In this document: positions 1-6,250 of the stretch, in pieces
Position numbering within the stretch: position 1 is the stretch's first letter
How the letters are laid out: each line of letters opens with the position of its first letter
Assembly: GCA_016787375.1 (NCBI GenBank)
Contig: JAEUUM010000234.1
Coordinates: 1 to 7,458 of the forward strand
DNA from: Saprospiraceae bacterium
GTDB taxonomy: Bacteria; Bacteroidota; Bacteroidia; Chitinophagales; Saprospiraceae
Length of the DNA: 7,458 nt
Reading direction: 5' to 3'
The notes under the pieces: generated by a model
What the model saw: only the letters and a program-made list of their open reading frames with translations
Told to the model about the DNA's origin: nothing
Database searches by the model: none
Translations under genes and position numbers: made by a program

Positions 1-291
1 AACTGTTCTAATGGTGGCTCCATTTCGTTTGTAGCTTTCCTCGATTTTGAGTTTTAATTTATTGGAGGCATGATGGATTCCGTAGGATCTTGATTTTTGA
101 AATCTGGGCGGTAGAGTATGCTGTATTATCTGGTCAATGGCTACTAAAGGGTCTAGTGTTTGTATGGCTTTAGGAGCTGGCTGATTCGGCAACTGGTTTT
201 TGTAATCATTGTATAAAATGTGTACTTCTTTGGTATGTTTTACATAGTTAATTCTGGATGGAATTCCGGCAGACATACACAAGAACCTGTA
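1..291 (-). mobile_element. IS91-like transposase, fragment broken at its N-terminal side
   Basis: The minus strand is open from a stop at 292-294 to the left edge of the window, about 97 codons; the first ATG is at 276-274. The translation contains VHILYNDYKN, then DPLVAIDQIIQHTLPPRFQKSRSYGIHHAS, here cut to its key part LPPRFQKSRSYGIH. This resembles the C-terminal half of IS91-family (HUH, Y2) transposases, where the pattern is a short beta segment ending YKDYR, then a helix and LPxGFxKIRxYG. The HUH and tyrosine catalytic domain should lie further N-terminal and is absent: upstream of the stop this frame reads several stops and no transposase-like sequence. The C-terminal end lies beyond position 1. 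The element is therefore probably a dead remnant, though its far end cannot be judged. The family call is from remembered motif pattern only; no terminal oriIS/terIS sequence was seen. Confidence 0.6.
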
Positions 292-415
292 TCATATTTC
301 AAATTCAATGTGTGCTGTATATCTTGAAGGAAAAGATTTTTTAACCTATCAAACCAAATATCCTACAACGCCAACCAAAAAATTTGTGGTTAATGTAAGA
401 GCCGAATCTGTTTAA
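290..415 (+). pseudogene. Probable 3' end of a plus-strand gene cut by the IS91-like fragment
   Basis: A plus-strand frame ending in TAA at 413-415 has 41 codons from position 290 with a composition typical of coding DNA: it runs YHISNSMCAVYLEGKDFL and ends FVVNVRAESV. The frame stays open back to 248, but that part overlaps the transposase reading on the other strand, so I place the break near 285-295. There is no start codon or promoter, so it can only be the tail of a longer gene whose front part is missing here. I do not recognise the family. It faces the next gene tail to tail, with 19 bases between the stops and no clear hairpin between them. It could also be a chance open frame, since 41 codons is short; the natural codon and amino-acid mix is the main argument for reality. 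Confidence 0.4.
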
Positions 416-434
416 ATATCTTTTTAACGCTTAA

Positions 435-1145
435 TTACTTACATTTTTCAGAATAAAAGAATACGTGCTCTTCAACATTACTCCAGTGAATATTCTTACC
501 AAATTCCTTTTTTAGTTCAGGACAGTCTCCGTACAAATTTTCAAATTCGTCGTCATAATTCTTTTTCATCATTTTGAAGGCTACAGCATCACCTTTCTTG
601 AAATAGTATGATTTAGCATCTCCTCCGGCAACAGTGATGCCGCCTACACCGAATGAAGCAGTTTCTTGGGCGTTTGGATCAAAATAAACCTTGATTTTAT
701 TTGAAAACCCAGGATTTATTAACTGAAGCAATAATGTTAATTTTTCCTTTTTAATCATCACTTCTGTCGTTTCAAAGAATACATACCCTTGTTTCATGTG
801 ACTTGCATGTGCACTTTGATCATCCTGCCATTTTGTTGCATTATAAGCCTTTTTTGTCGCAGAATTAAAATTATCAAATCCACTGGGTGCAATATACATG
901 TGCATTATTTGTTCAGGCTTGAGTTCAATTATTTTATCATTTTTGTCCTTTATTGTGATTGCTTTTATCAGCCCTTTTTTGCGGTCTATGTCCTTTATAT
1001 AGCCCACTAATTCATCTCCATTTGTCAGGGTAATATATGACTCCTTTTTATTAGAAAATGTATAGGATCCATCTAAAAAATCTTGCCCATTTAGCGCTCC
1101 GGTAAACAAAATGGCAAATAAAAAAACTAAAATTTTCAGGTTCAT
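435..1145 (-). CDS. Secreted protein of unknown function, 236 aa
   Basis: The protein begins with a short basic segment and a hydrophobic stretch (residues 4-17), followed by a likely signal peptidase I site after ALNGQ (residues 17-21). There is no lipobox cysteine, so the mature protein of about 215 residues should be soluble in the periplasm or outside the cell. The mature part starts with beta-rich sequence around ITLTNGDELVGYIKDID (38-54), has a middle section with LLLQLINPGFSNKIKVY (138-154), a glycine-rich GVGGITVAGGDAKSYY (166-181), and a charged C-terminal part with two cysteines (208 and 235) that could form a disulfide. The text resembles hypothetical proteins I associate with Bacteroidota, but I know no assigned function and no catalytic motif stands out. 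Start: ATG at 1145-1143 with an A-rich leader and no Shine-Dalgarno sequence, normal for the phylum. It stands alone, with a candidate promoter about 70 bases upstream. Confidence 0.8.
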   Translation of the reverse strand: MNLKILVFLFAILFTGALNGQDFLDGSYTFSNKKESYITLTNGDELVGYIKDIDRKKGLIKAITIKDKNDKIIELKPEQIMHMYIAPSGFDNFNSATKKAYNATKWQDDQSAHASHMKQGYVFFETTEVMIKKEKLTLLLQLINPGFSNKIKVYFDPNAQETASFGVGGITVAGGDAKSYYFKKGDAVAFKMMKKNYDDEFENLYGDCPELKKEFGKNIHWSNVEEHVFFYSEKCK

Positions 1146-1386
1146 ATTTTTGAATTGCTTTAAAAAAAATTATTTATTAAAAAATGCTTGTGTAACGATT
1201 TTCATTTGGTTTCAAAGATAATATGAATAAATCGCAGTGTTTTAATATTTTTAAATTTTGAGGAGGAAAGAAATGTTCATAGGTTATGTAAGCTATTTAA
1301 AACCATCTTGACTTGTTACAAAGTGCATTTTAAAACAAGAAAACTCCTCTCAATCACATATAAAACAAAAACCTAAAAAACATTCA
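1146..1386. other. Intergenic region between the exporter gene and the secreted-protein gene
   Basis: This 241-base stretch holds the leader and candidate promoter of the 236-aa gene on its left side and the 3' trailer of the exporter gene on its right side. I looked for a hairpin followed by a T-run after the exporter stop and found none that is convincing; only a distant imperfect inverted repeat pairs TTGAGGAG near 1258-1265 with CTCCTCTCAA near 1344-1353. The exporter transcript may therefore end by another route or read through. Confidence 0.6.
1213..1220 (-). promoter_or_regulatory. Candidate -7 promoter element for the 236-aa secreted protein
   Basis: Read on the minus strand this is TATCTTTG, an exact match to the Bacteroidota -7 consensus TAnnTTTG. 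It lies 67 bases before the ATG at 1145 and would give a leader of about 60 bases. I found no convincing TTG -33 box 17-23 bases upstream, so the call rests on the -7 element and its position. Confidence 0.5.
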
Positions 1387-2010
1387 TTACAGCACTACCC
1401 GAATAAAAAGTCCTACTCCAAAACATATCAATGCAATTCCAGAAATGTATTTCAGAAGTTTTAATGATCCGGAGTTTAAATACATTCTCAATGTTTTTGC
1501 CAATACTACTTTTGATAGATCTGTCACTATAATTGTGGAGAAAATACCGGACAAAAAGACCCAATTGTTATTTTCGTTTGATTGGTCTTTTATTAAAATT
1601 GTACTGATAACACCAATCCAAAAGAAAATTGTAAAAGGATTGATTGTGTTGATAAGGAATCCTTTAAGCCAAAGTGAAAACCATGTTGGTGGGAGAATAA
1701 TATCTTCAACCTTATTATACTCCTTATTTGTTCTTGCAATGGATCCAATTCCAAAAAGTATTAAAATTACAGACCCTAACAAGCCTGTATATAATTTAAA
1801 TCCTTCATTTGACGCCAATGATGCAATATGCGAAATTCCAAAATACACAACTAAAATATAAAATAGATCACTTATCCAAACACCAAATCCAACCATGGCC
1901 CCTGCTCTAAATCCCTTTTCGATGGCAGCCTGAACCAATGCAAAAAAAATTGGGCCGATCATTATGCTAAGTGTTAACCCAAATCCAATTCCACTCAATA
2001 AATTACTCAT
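1387..2010 (-). CDS. LysE/RhtB-family amino-acid (or small-molecule) exporter, 207 aa
   Basis: An inner-membrane exporter of the LysE superfamily, whose characterised members export lysine, arginine, homoserine, threonine or leucine by proton-driven antiport. The length of 207 aa is typical. The N-terminal signature GFGLTLSIMIGPIFFALVQA (residues 9-28) is the usual first helix with its conserved Gly-Pro. KGFLINTINPFTIFFW (116-131) is the second hallmark, with the conserved N-P. About six hydrophobic segments are visible: 4-26, 39-60, 73-91, 113-138, 149-171 and 185-204. The substrate cannot be read from sequence. Its ATG (2010-2008) overlaps the TGA of the GH3-type gene by four bases (ATGA), so it is very probably translationally coupled to it, which suggests it exports that enzyme's product, a related amino acid, or a by-product (inference). 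Confidence 0.9.
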   Translation of the reverse strand: MSNLLSGIGFGLTLSIMIGPIFFALVQAAIEKGFRAGAMVGFGVWISDLFYILVVYFGISHIASLASNEGFKLYTGLLGSVILILFGIGSIARTNKEYNKVEDIILPPTWFSLWLKGFLINTINPFTIFFWIGVISTILIKDQSNENNNWVFLSGIFSTIIVTDLSKVVLAKTLRMYLNSGSLKLLKYISGIALICFGVGLFIRVVL

Positions 2011-3539
2011 TTAGCGATTGCTTTTTTGACAAATTCCTCCCACTCAATGAACTGGTCTTGAGTCATCACTCGTGGAAATTTATACTGCCCGCCCATTTTC
2101 CCCTGGTGTTGCATCCATAGATAAAAAATTTGGCTATCGATAACATGAACCATGGGCATATTTAACACTGCGGATCGCTCTGTCTTATAATCGTCATTCA
2201 ATTTTTGCAGATTTTCATCCAGTTCTTTCGTAATAACTTCCTTGTCAACCGATTTATTACACCCTATGTACCATTTATGGACAAATTTTTTATTGTCATG
2301 GAAGGCTGCAACAGTAAATTCTGGAATTTGAAGATCCCACTTCTGAGCTGTTAGCTTCAAAGCTTGATTCATATTGTCGACTGAAAGGTGTTCACCACAT
2401 ATACTTAAAAAATGTTTTGTTCTCCCGGTAATAATGATTTCATTTCTGTTAACATCTGTAAATCTTATGGTATCACCTATGATGTAACGCCATGCTCCTG
2501 CACAGGTACTTATAACAAGTGCATAGTCAATCCCTTCTTTAACCTGATGAATAAAGTAAGTTGATGGATTTCCTTTTACATTCCCCGAATTGTCAAAGTT
2601 TTTGTCATTAAATTCCAAGAATTCATAAAAGATTCCATTATTCAGCAATAACTCCATTCCGGTTGCATTGGGGTGGCTCTGATATGCAATAAAGCCCTCA
2701 GAAGCTAAATAAGTGTCAATATATATCAAAGGCTTTTTAACGAGAGAATCGAATATCTTCCTGTAAGGCTCAAATGCTACTCCACCGTGAACAAATACCC
2801 TTAAATTCGGCCAAATATCCTGTATATTCTCAACCTTATTATATTCTACCACCCTATCAATCATCAGTTTATTCCACGAAGGTATACCCATCAAATAACC
2901 AATATTCCATTCGCTTGCTTTTCTGGCTATTTCCTCAATTCTGTCGTTCCAGTTTGTCATGCTTGCAATATCTTTACCAGGTTTTGAGGTTTTTCGAATC
3001 CAGAAGGGAGTATTTGCCACATTTATGCCACTCAAATCTCCCGCATAGGCTCCATCAACTTTTTTCAAAGTTGTTGTACCACTCAACATAAGCATTTGTT
3101 TGGTGTAAAGATCAGGATCTACATGATAATTGGTGAGTGAAACAAAGCATTTGATACCGGCATGTTGAATAGAACGAATCATCTCTTTACTTACCGGAAT
3201 ATATTTGCTGGGTGAACCTGTTGTGCCAGAGCTTAGTGCAAAGTACTTTATTTTGCCTTTCCACGTCACATCCGACTCATTTTTAATTGTTCTGTGCCAC
3301 CATTGTTCAAACATTGAATTATAGTCATGTAATGGAACCTGCTCGGAAAATTTTTTCATAATTTCCTTTTCACTGTACAGGTCACTGAAATGGTAATATT
3401 CACCAAAAGCGGTAGTCGAAGATTTTTTTATCAATCGTTTTAGCGTGCGCCTTTGATGTTGAAAAGGGCTGTACCTCCGACTATTGATTTTTTTAACCAG
3501 CTTGAAAGCCTTTTCGATGATTGCACCAAACAAATTCAT
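2007..3539 (-). CDS. GH3-family acyl-adenylating enzyme (putative acyl-acid-amido synthetase), 510 aa
   Basis: GH3 proteins belong to the ANL adenylating superfamily. The plant members activate jasmonate, auxin or benzoates with ATP and join them to amino acids; bacterial substrates are mostly unknown. Numbered from the ATG at 3539, all three nucleotide-binding motifs are visible: SSGTTGSPSKYIP (103-115, phosphate loop), YLASEG (277-282) and WRYIIGDTIRF (350-360). GRTKHFLSICGEHLS (372-386) marks the hinge to the C-terminal lid, and GQYKFPRV (484-491) near the end carries the lysine equivalent to that in the plant QYKxPR motif. No signal peptide or membrane segment, so it is cytosolic. The frame is open up to a GTG at 3605, which would add 22 residues, but I prefer the ATG because MNLFGAIIEKAFKL matches how Bacteroidota relatives begin. 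It is the first gene of a two-gene unit with the LysE-type exporter. Confidence 0.9.
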   Translation of the reverse strand: MNLFGAIIEKAFKLVKKINSRRYSPFQHQRRTLKRLIKKSSTTAFGEYYHFSDLYSEKEIMKKFSEQVPLHDYNSMFEQWWHRTIKNESDVTWKGKIKYFALSSGTTGSPSKYIPVSKEMIRSIQHAGIKCFVSLTNYHVDPDLYTKQMLMLSGTTTLKKVDGAYAGDLSGINVANTPFWIRKTSKPGKDIASMTNWNDRIEEIARKASEWNIGYLMGIPSWNKLMIDRVVEYNKVENIQDIWPNLRVFVHGGVAFEPYRKIFDSLVKKPLIYIDTYLASEGFIAYQSHPNATGMELLLNNGIFYEFLEFNDKNFDNSGNVKGNPSTYFIHQVKEGIDYALVISTCAGAWRYIIGDTIRFTDVNRNEIIITGRTKHFLSICGEHLSVDNMNQALKLTAQKWDLQIPEFTVAAFHDNKKFVHKWYIGCNKSVDKEVITKELDENLQKLNDDYKTERSAVLNMPMVHVIDSQIFYLWMQHQGKMGGQYKFPRVMTQDQFIEWEEFVKKAIAK

Positions 3540-3627
3540 TATCGGCAGGTTTGCTGAGAAATATTTATTAAAATATGAGCTGTACTCATTGCCAAATTTA
3601 AACACATTTGGAGAATCGAAACCTTCT

Positions 3628-3636
3628 CAAATATTA
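3628..3636 (-). promoter_or_regulatory. Weak candidate -7 element upstream of the GH3-type gene
   Basis: The minus strand reads TAATATTTG, which resembles TAnnTTTG but with one extra base in the spacer. A TTG lies about 24 bases upstream, just beyond the usual distance. Transcription from here would give a leader of about 80 bases before the preferred ATG at 3539, and only about 15 before the GTG at 3605. Weak evidence. Confidence 0.25.
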
Positions 3637-3664
3637 ATTCTGTATTAGTATTTTTAATTTCAAC

Positions 3665-3678
3665 CAATTGATCAATTG
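3665..3678. promoter_or_regulatory. Perfect 14-base palindrome, possible operator for the GH3-LysE unit
   Basis: CAATTGATCAATTG is a perfect inverted repeat with no spacer, about 30 bases upstream of the candidate -7 element of the GH3-type gene and between it and the terminator of the thiolase gene. The position would suit a binding site for a dimeric regulator. It has no T-run and is too A/T-rich to act as a terminator. No regulator gene is present in the window, and short A/T palindromes also occur by chance. Confidence 0.3.
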
Positions 3679-3698
3679 AAAAATGATGAATTCAAAAT

Positions 3699-3730
3699 AA
3701 AAAAAGCTCCCCGAATTATTCGAGAAGCTT
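3699..3730 (-). terminator. Intrinsic terminator of the thiolase gene
   Basis: On the minus strand an 11-base-pair stem (AGCTTCTCGAA pairing with TTCGGGGAGCT, two G-T wobbles; plus-strand arms 3719-3729 and 3705-3715) encloses a 3-base loop and runs straight into seven T. It begins 23 bases after the thiolase stop codon, exactly where a rho-independent terminator is expected. It separates the thiolase gene from the GH3-LysE unit. Confidence 0.88.
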
Positions 3731-3752
3731 CAATCTTTTTATGAATTAATTA

Positions 3753-4931
3753 TCACATTTTCTCAATAATGATACTCGAAGCTCCACCACCTCCATTGCA
3801 TATTGCTGCCAATCCGTACCGTCCGTTTTCTTGATGCAAAACGCTGTTAAGGGTTGTAATGATTCGTGCACCGGACGCACCAAGTGGGTGCCCCAAAGCT
3901 ACTGCCCCACCATATACATTGCATTGAGCCGGGTCGATATCGAGTAGTTTGTTAAATGCCATGGTAACAACAGCAAAAGCCTCATTTACTTCAAAATTGC
4001 TGATGTCTGAAACTTTCAGACCAGCTCTTTGCATTGCAATTGGAGCTGCAATAGTTGGAGTTGTGGTAAACCATTGAGGATCTTGTTCCGCATCGGCAAA
4101 GCTAACAATTCTCGCTACTGGTGTCAAGTTGTTTGCTTTAACAAATTCTTCGCTGGCGAGCACCAATGCTGCAGCCCCATCATTTATGGTTGAAGAATTT
4201 GCAGCAGTCACAGTACCATCTTTGGTAAAGGCTGGCCTTAAACCCGGAACTTTTGCAAAATCAACTTTTTTATATTCTTCGTCCATGCTAACCATCAAAG
4301 GGTCACCTTTCCTCTGAGGAATCCCTACTGCGACTATTTCATTATTAAATTTTCCTGCATCGGTGGCTTTTCCAACTCTTGTGTAAGATTCAATGGCATA
4401 AGCATCTTGCTGCTCACGAGTTATTCCATATTTGGCAGCTGTAGCATCTGCGTAAACTCCCATTGCTCCTCTATCGTACGCATCCATCAACCCATCATTG
4501 TGCAGCCCATCAATTAACTCAGCATTGCCGTATTTGTATCCAAATCGCGCTTTTGGTATATAGTAAGGGATATTGGTCATGCTTTCCATACCACCTGCTA
4601 CTACAACATCTGCAAATCCTAACATGATGCTTTGAGCACCAAACATCACAGATTTCATTCCTGATGCACAAACTTTATTTACTGTGGTGCATTGTACTGA
4701 GTCCGGTAATCCTGCACCTTTGGCTGCCTGGCGAGCAGGAGCTTGACCCAAATTAGCTGAAACCACATTACCAAAGTAAACTTCATTTACTTTATTCGGA
4801 TCAACTCCGGATTTTTCGATTGCACCTTTGATTGCTACAGAACCCAATTTGATGGCAGATAATTCAGAGAACATGCCTCCAAATGAACCAAGCGGTGTTC
4901 TCACGGCTGAGAGAATATATACTGTTTTCAT
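3753..4931 (-). CDS. atoB: Acetyl-CoA acetyltransferase (T2-type thiolase), 392 aa
   Basis: This cytosolic enzyme reversibly condenses two acetyl-CoA into acetoacetyl-CoA, or cleaves acetoacetyl-CoA. The length is standard. All catalytic elements are present: nucleophilic Cys88 in NKVCASGMKS, NEAF at 316-319, His348 in GGAVALGHPLGASGARI and the acid/base Cys378 in CNGGGGASS. Blocks such as DGLMDAYDRGAMG (146-158), KKVDFAKVPGL (221-231) and TVTAANSSTINDGAAAL (240-256) resemble mitochondrial T2 acetoacetyl-CoA thiolase (ACAT1) more than long-chain FadA thiolases. It may serve butanoate or ketone-body use, branched-chain amino-acid (isoleucine) breakdown, or polyester synthesis; no neighbouring gene decides between these. 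It is transcribed alone, with a promoter just upstream and a terminator just downstream. The symbol is given by function and is not proof of orthology to the E. coli gene. Confidence 0.94.
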   Translation of the reverse strand: MKTVYILSAVRTPLGSFGGMFSELSAIKLGSVAIKGAIEKSGVDPNKVNEVYFGNVVSANLGQAPARQAAKGAGLPDSVQCTTVNKVCASGMKSVMFGAQSIMLGFADVVVAGGMESMTNIPYYIPKARFGYKYGNAELIDGLHNDGLMDAYDRGAMGVYADATAAKYGITREQQDAYAIESYTRVGKATDAGKFNNEIVAVGIPQRKGDPLMVSMDEEYKKVDFAKVPGLRPAFTKDGTVTAANSSTINDGAAALVLASEEFVKANNLTPVARIVSFADAEQDPQWFTTTPTIAAPIAMQRAGLKVSDISNFEVNEAFAVVTMAFNKLLDIDPAQCNVYGGAVALGHPLGASGARIITTLNSVLHQENGRYGLAAICNGGGGASSIIIEKM

Positions 4932-4948
4932 AAGTTTGATTTTAATTA

Positions 4949-4977
4949 CAAATATAGCTTTAAAAAAATTAGAACAA
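4949..4977 (-). promoter_or_regulatory. Promoter of the thiolase gene (Bacteroidota -33/-7 type)
   Basis: Minus strand: TTG (4977-4975), 18 bases, then TATATTTG (4956-4949), an exact TAnnTTTG. The spacing lies in the range normal for the Bacteroidota primary sigma factor. The -7 element ends 17 bases before the ATG at 4931, implying a very short leader of about 10 bases. The -33 box lies within the hairpin that probably terminates the preceding transcript. Confidence 0.65.
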
Positions 4978-4997
4978 TGATAAGCTCGCTTAGTTCT
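4962..4997 (-). terminator. Candidate terminator after the charged secreted-protein gene
   Basis: The minus strand can fold AGAAC with GTTCT (4997-4993 with 4975-4971) and, inside that, TAAG with CTTA around a CGAG loop, with a 5-base bulge on one side. It is followed by AA and then seven T (4968-4962). The stem is modest and bulged, so it is weaker than the thiolase terminator, but the T-run and its position about 50 bases after the stop at 5046 fit. Confidence 0.5.
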
Positions 4998-5045
4998 TAA
5001 TGTATAGGTTCAAATATTTGGGGTTGACTTTAAACTAAATGGATA

Positions 5046-6242
5046 CTAGTTTCCTCTCACAAACATCTTCCTGTCTCTAAACTCTACAGAATTTACTGAT
5101 TTGTCAGCATTCAGATACACATAAAACTGTGGTCCCGAAACAGGGGTTACCGTTATTTGATATTTTTCATCATCAACTCCCGATTCTTTATCCTCTTTGA
5201 TGGTTAGTTTACCTATTTTAAACTGGTTGATTTGTTTTTCAGTTTTACCATCTTCGTATTTTAACGTAAATCTAAGTGTTGCGAAGTTTTCGGTGATTAT
5301 TTTGACCTTTTTTTGTGGTTCTTCTGCTTTAACTTCTTCGTCTTCTACCTCTGCTTCTTCCACGGGTTGCACCACTGGGGCTTCTACTTTAGGTTCTTCT
5401 TCGTCTTCTTCCTCGTCTTCTTCTTTTTCTATTTTTTTCTTTTCGATTTTTTCTTCATCATCTCCTTCAATTATATCCGTTTTGGGGTCAGCAACCACAT
5501 CTTCATCATCTGTTTTTTCTTCCTTTTTTTTCTTCTTTTTTTCCTTTTTGGGCTTTTCGATTTTTGGTTTCTCTTCTTTTATTTTCTCTGGTTTGATCTT
5601 TTTCTTTTTTTCTTTGATTATTTTCTCAATAATGGTTGTTTTCGTTTCAAATTTCACAAAAACACTATCACTAAAAGCAAATTTATCCTGGATTCCGGAA
5701 CCTGAAAAGATAACGGTCATCGGATAAATGGTTTTGCCATAAAGAGAGTCAGGGCTTTCAATAATCATTTCGCCTTTGTCAGTAAAATATGATATTTCGT
5801 TGTTTCTCTGAATTTCATTTAGCTTGGCTATGTGGTATATAATCTCTTTCTCCTTAGCGGATCTTTTAAAAATAACTGCTTCAACTTGCTTTGACTTATT
5901 GAGAACAATTTTAAGGTGCCCTTGCAGGGTCGGATTTCTTGCATTCATGAGCAGAAGTTGAAACCCGTAATTAGTGGTATTAATGTTGTTAATACTGTAA
6001 ACGCCTTCAATATCTTTGCCTGTGACATAAAGATTTGTCTGAGTTATACCGAATGAGACCGCCCCGGATGTAAGATTTTCTTCTTTATCATCCTTTATTT
6101 CCATCCTGAAGGGCTTAAAATTATAGCCAATCAAATCTTCGGGTCCATAGAACTTCTTATCCGAAACATAGCTGAAAGAAGTTTGAGCATTCAATGCCGC
6201 CCCAAAAATCAAAAACAAGTTAAAAATGAACCAATTTTTCAT
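5046..6242 (-). CDS. Secreted two-domain protein with a charge-segregated Lys/Glu linker, 398 aa, function unknown
   Basis: The protein starts with a signal peptide (MKNWFIFNLFLIFGAALNAQ, cleavage likely after AQ at about residue 20) and has no lipobox. An N-terminal region of about 180 residues looks beta-rich (for example VSFGITQTNLYVTGKDIEG). Next comes a roughly 105-residue low-complexity linker (about 206-311): a lysine-rich basic block, an acidic Asp/Glu block, then a Glu/Pro/Val stretch. A compact C-terminal region of about 85 residues (FATLRFTLKYEDGKTEKQIN onwards) ends at a TAG. I recognise neither end region. The frame can be extended two codons to a TTG at 6248, but the ATG at 6242 places the signal peptide normally. 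It begins 8 bases after the ftcD stop, so it is probably co-transcribed, though a secreted protein has no evident role in histidine breakdown. Confidence 0.8.
   Translation of the reverse strand: MKNWFIFNLFLIFGAALNAQTSFSYVSDKKFYGPEDLIGYNFKPFRMEIKDDKEENLTSGAVSFGITQTNLYVTGKDIEGVYSINNINTTNYGFQLLLMNARNPTLQGHLKIVLNKSKQVEAVIFKRSAKEKEIIYHIAKLNEIQRNNEISYFTDKGEMIIESPDSLYGKTIYPMTVIFSGSGIQDKFAFSDSVFVKFETKTTIIEKIIKEKKKKIKPEKIKEEKPKIEKPKKEKKKKKKEEKTDDEDVVADPKTDIIEGDDEEKIEKKKIEKEEDEEEDEEEPKVEAPVVQPVEEAEVEDEEVKAEEPQKKVKIITENFATLRFTLKYEDGKTEKQINQFKIGKLTIKEDKESGVDDEKYQITVTPVSGPQFYVYLNADKSVNSVEFRDRKMFVRGN
5310..5640 (-). repeat. Low-complexity purine-rich tract encoding the Lys/Glu linker
   Basis: For about 330 bases the coding (minus) strand is strongly purine-rich, made of AAA/AAG and GAA/GAT codons, and the plus strand is correspondingly T/C-rich. 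It includes an uninterrupted run of eight A (5531-5524) and one of seven A (5542-5536) in the coding strand. There is no exact tandem unit, so it is a compositional repeat and not an array. The long plus-strand open frames over this stretch are a by-product of this composition. Confidence 0.75.
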
Positions 6243-6250
6243 ATTCAAAA

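Noticed and set aside
1260..1311. GAGGAGG followed 6 bases later by ATG and a 12-codon plus-strand frame ending TGA
   Set aside because: A perfect Shine-Dalgarno is striking but is seldom used in Bacteroidota. The peptide is tiny and no plus-strand promoter was found. Treated as chance.
1311..1324. ACTTGTTACAAAGT as an operator
   Set aside because: The symmetry is only partial (mismatches inside) and it lies at the 3' side of the exporter gene, away from any likely promoter.
1258..1353. Imperfect inverted repeat TTGAGGAG / CTCCTCTCAA as a terminator for the exporter
   Set aside because: The arms are about 80 bases apart, imperfect, and no T-run follows.
1445..1861. 138-codon plus-strand open frame across the exporter gene
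   Set aside because: It is fully antisense to a strongly supported LysE-family gene, and its translation resembles no protein I know.
5197..5727. Long plus-strand open frames made mostly of Ser or Phe
   Set aside because: They are the antisense of the Lys/Glu linker: the complement of purine-rich codons lacks stops. No promoter or natural amino-acid composition.
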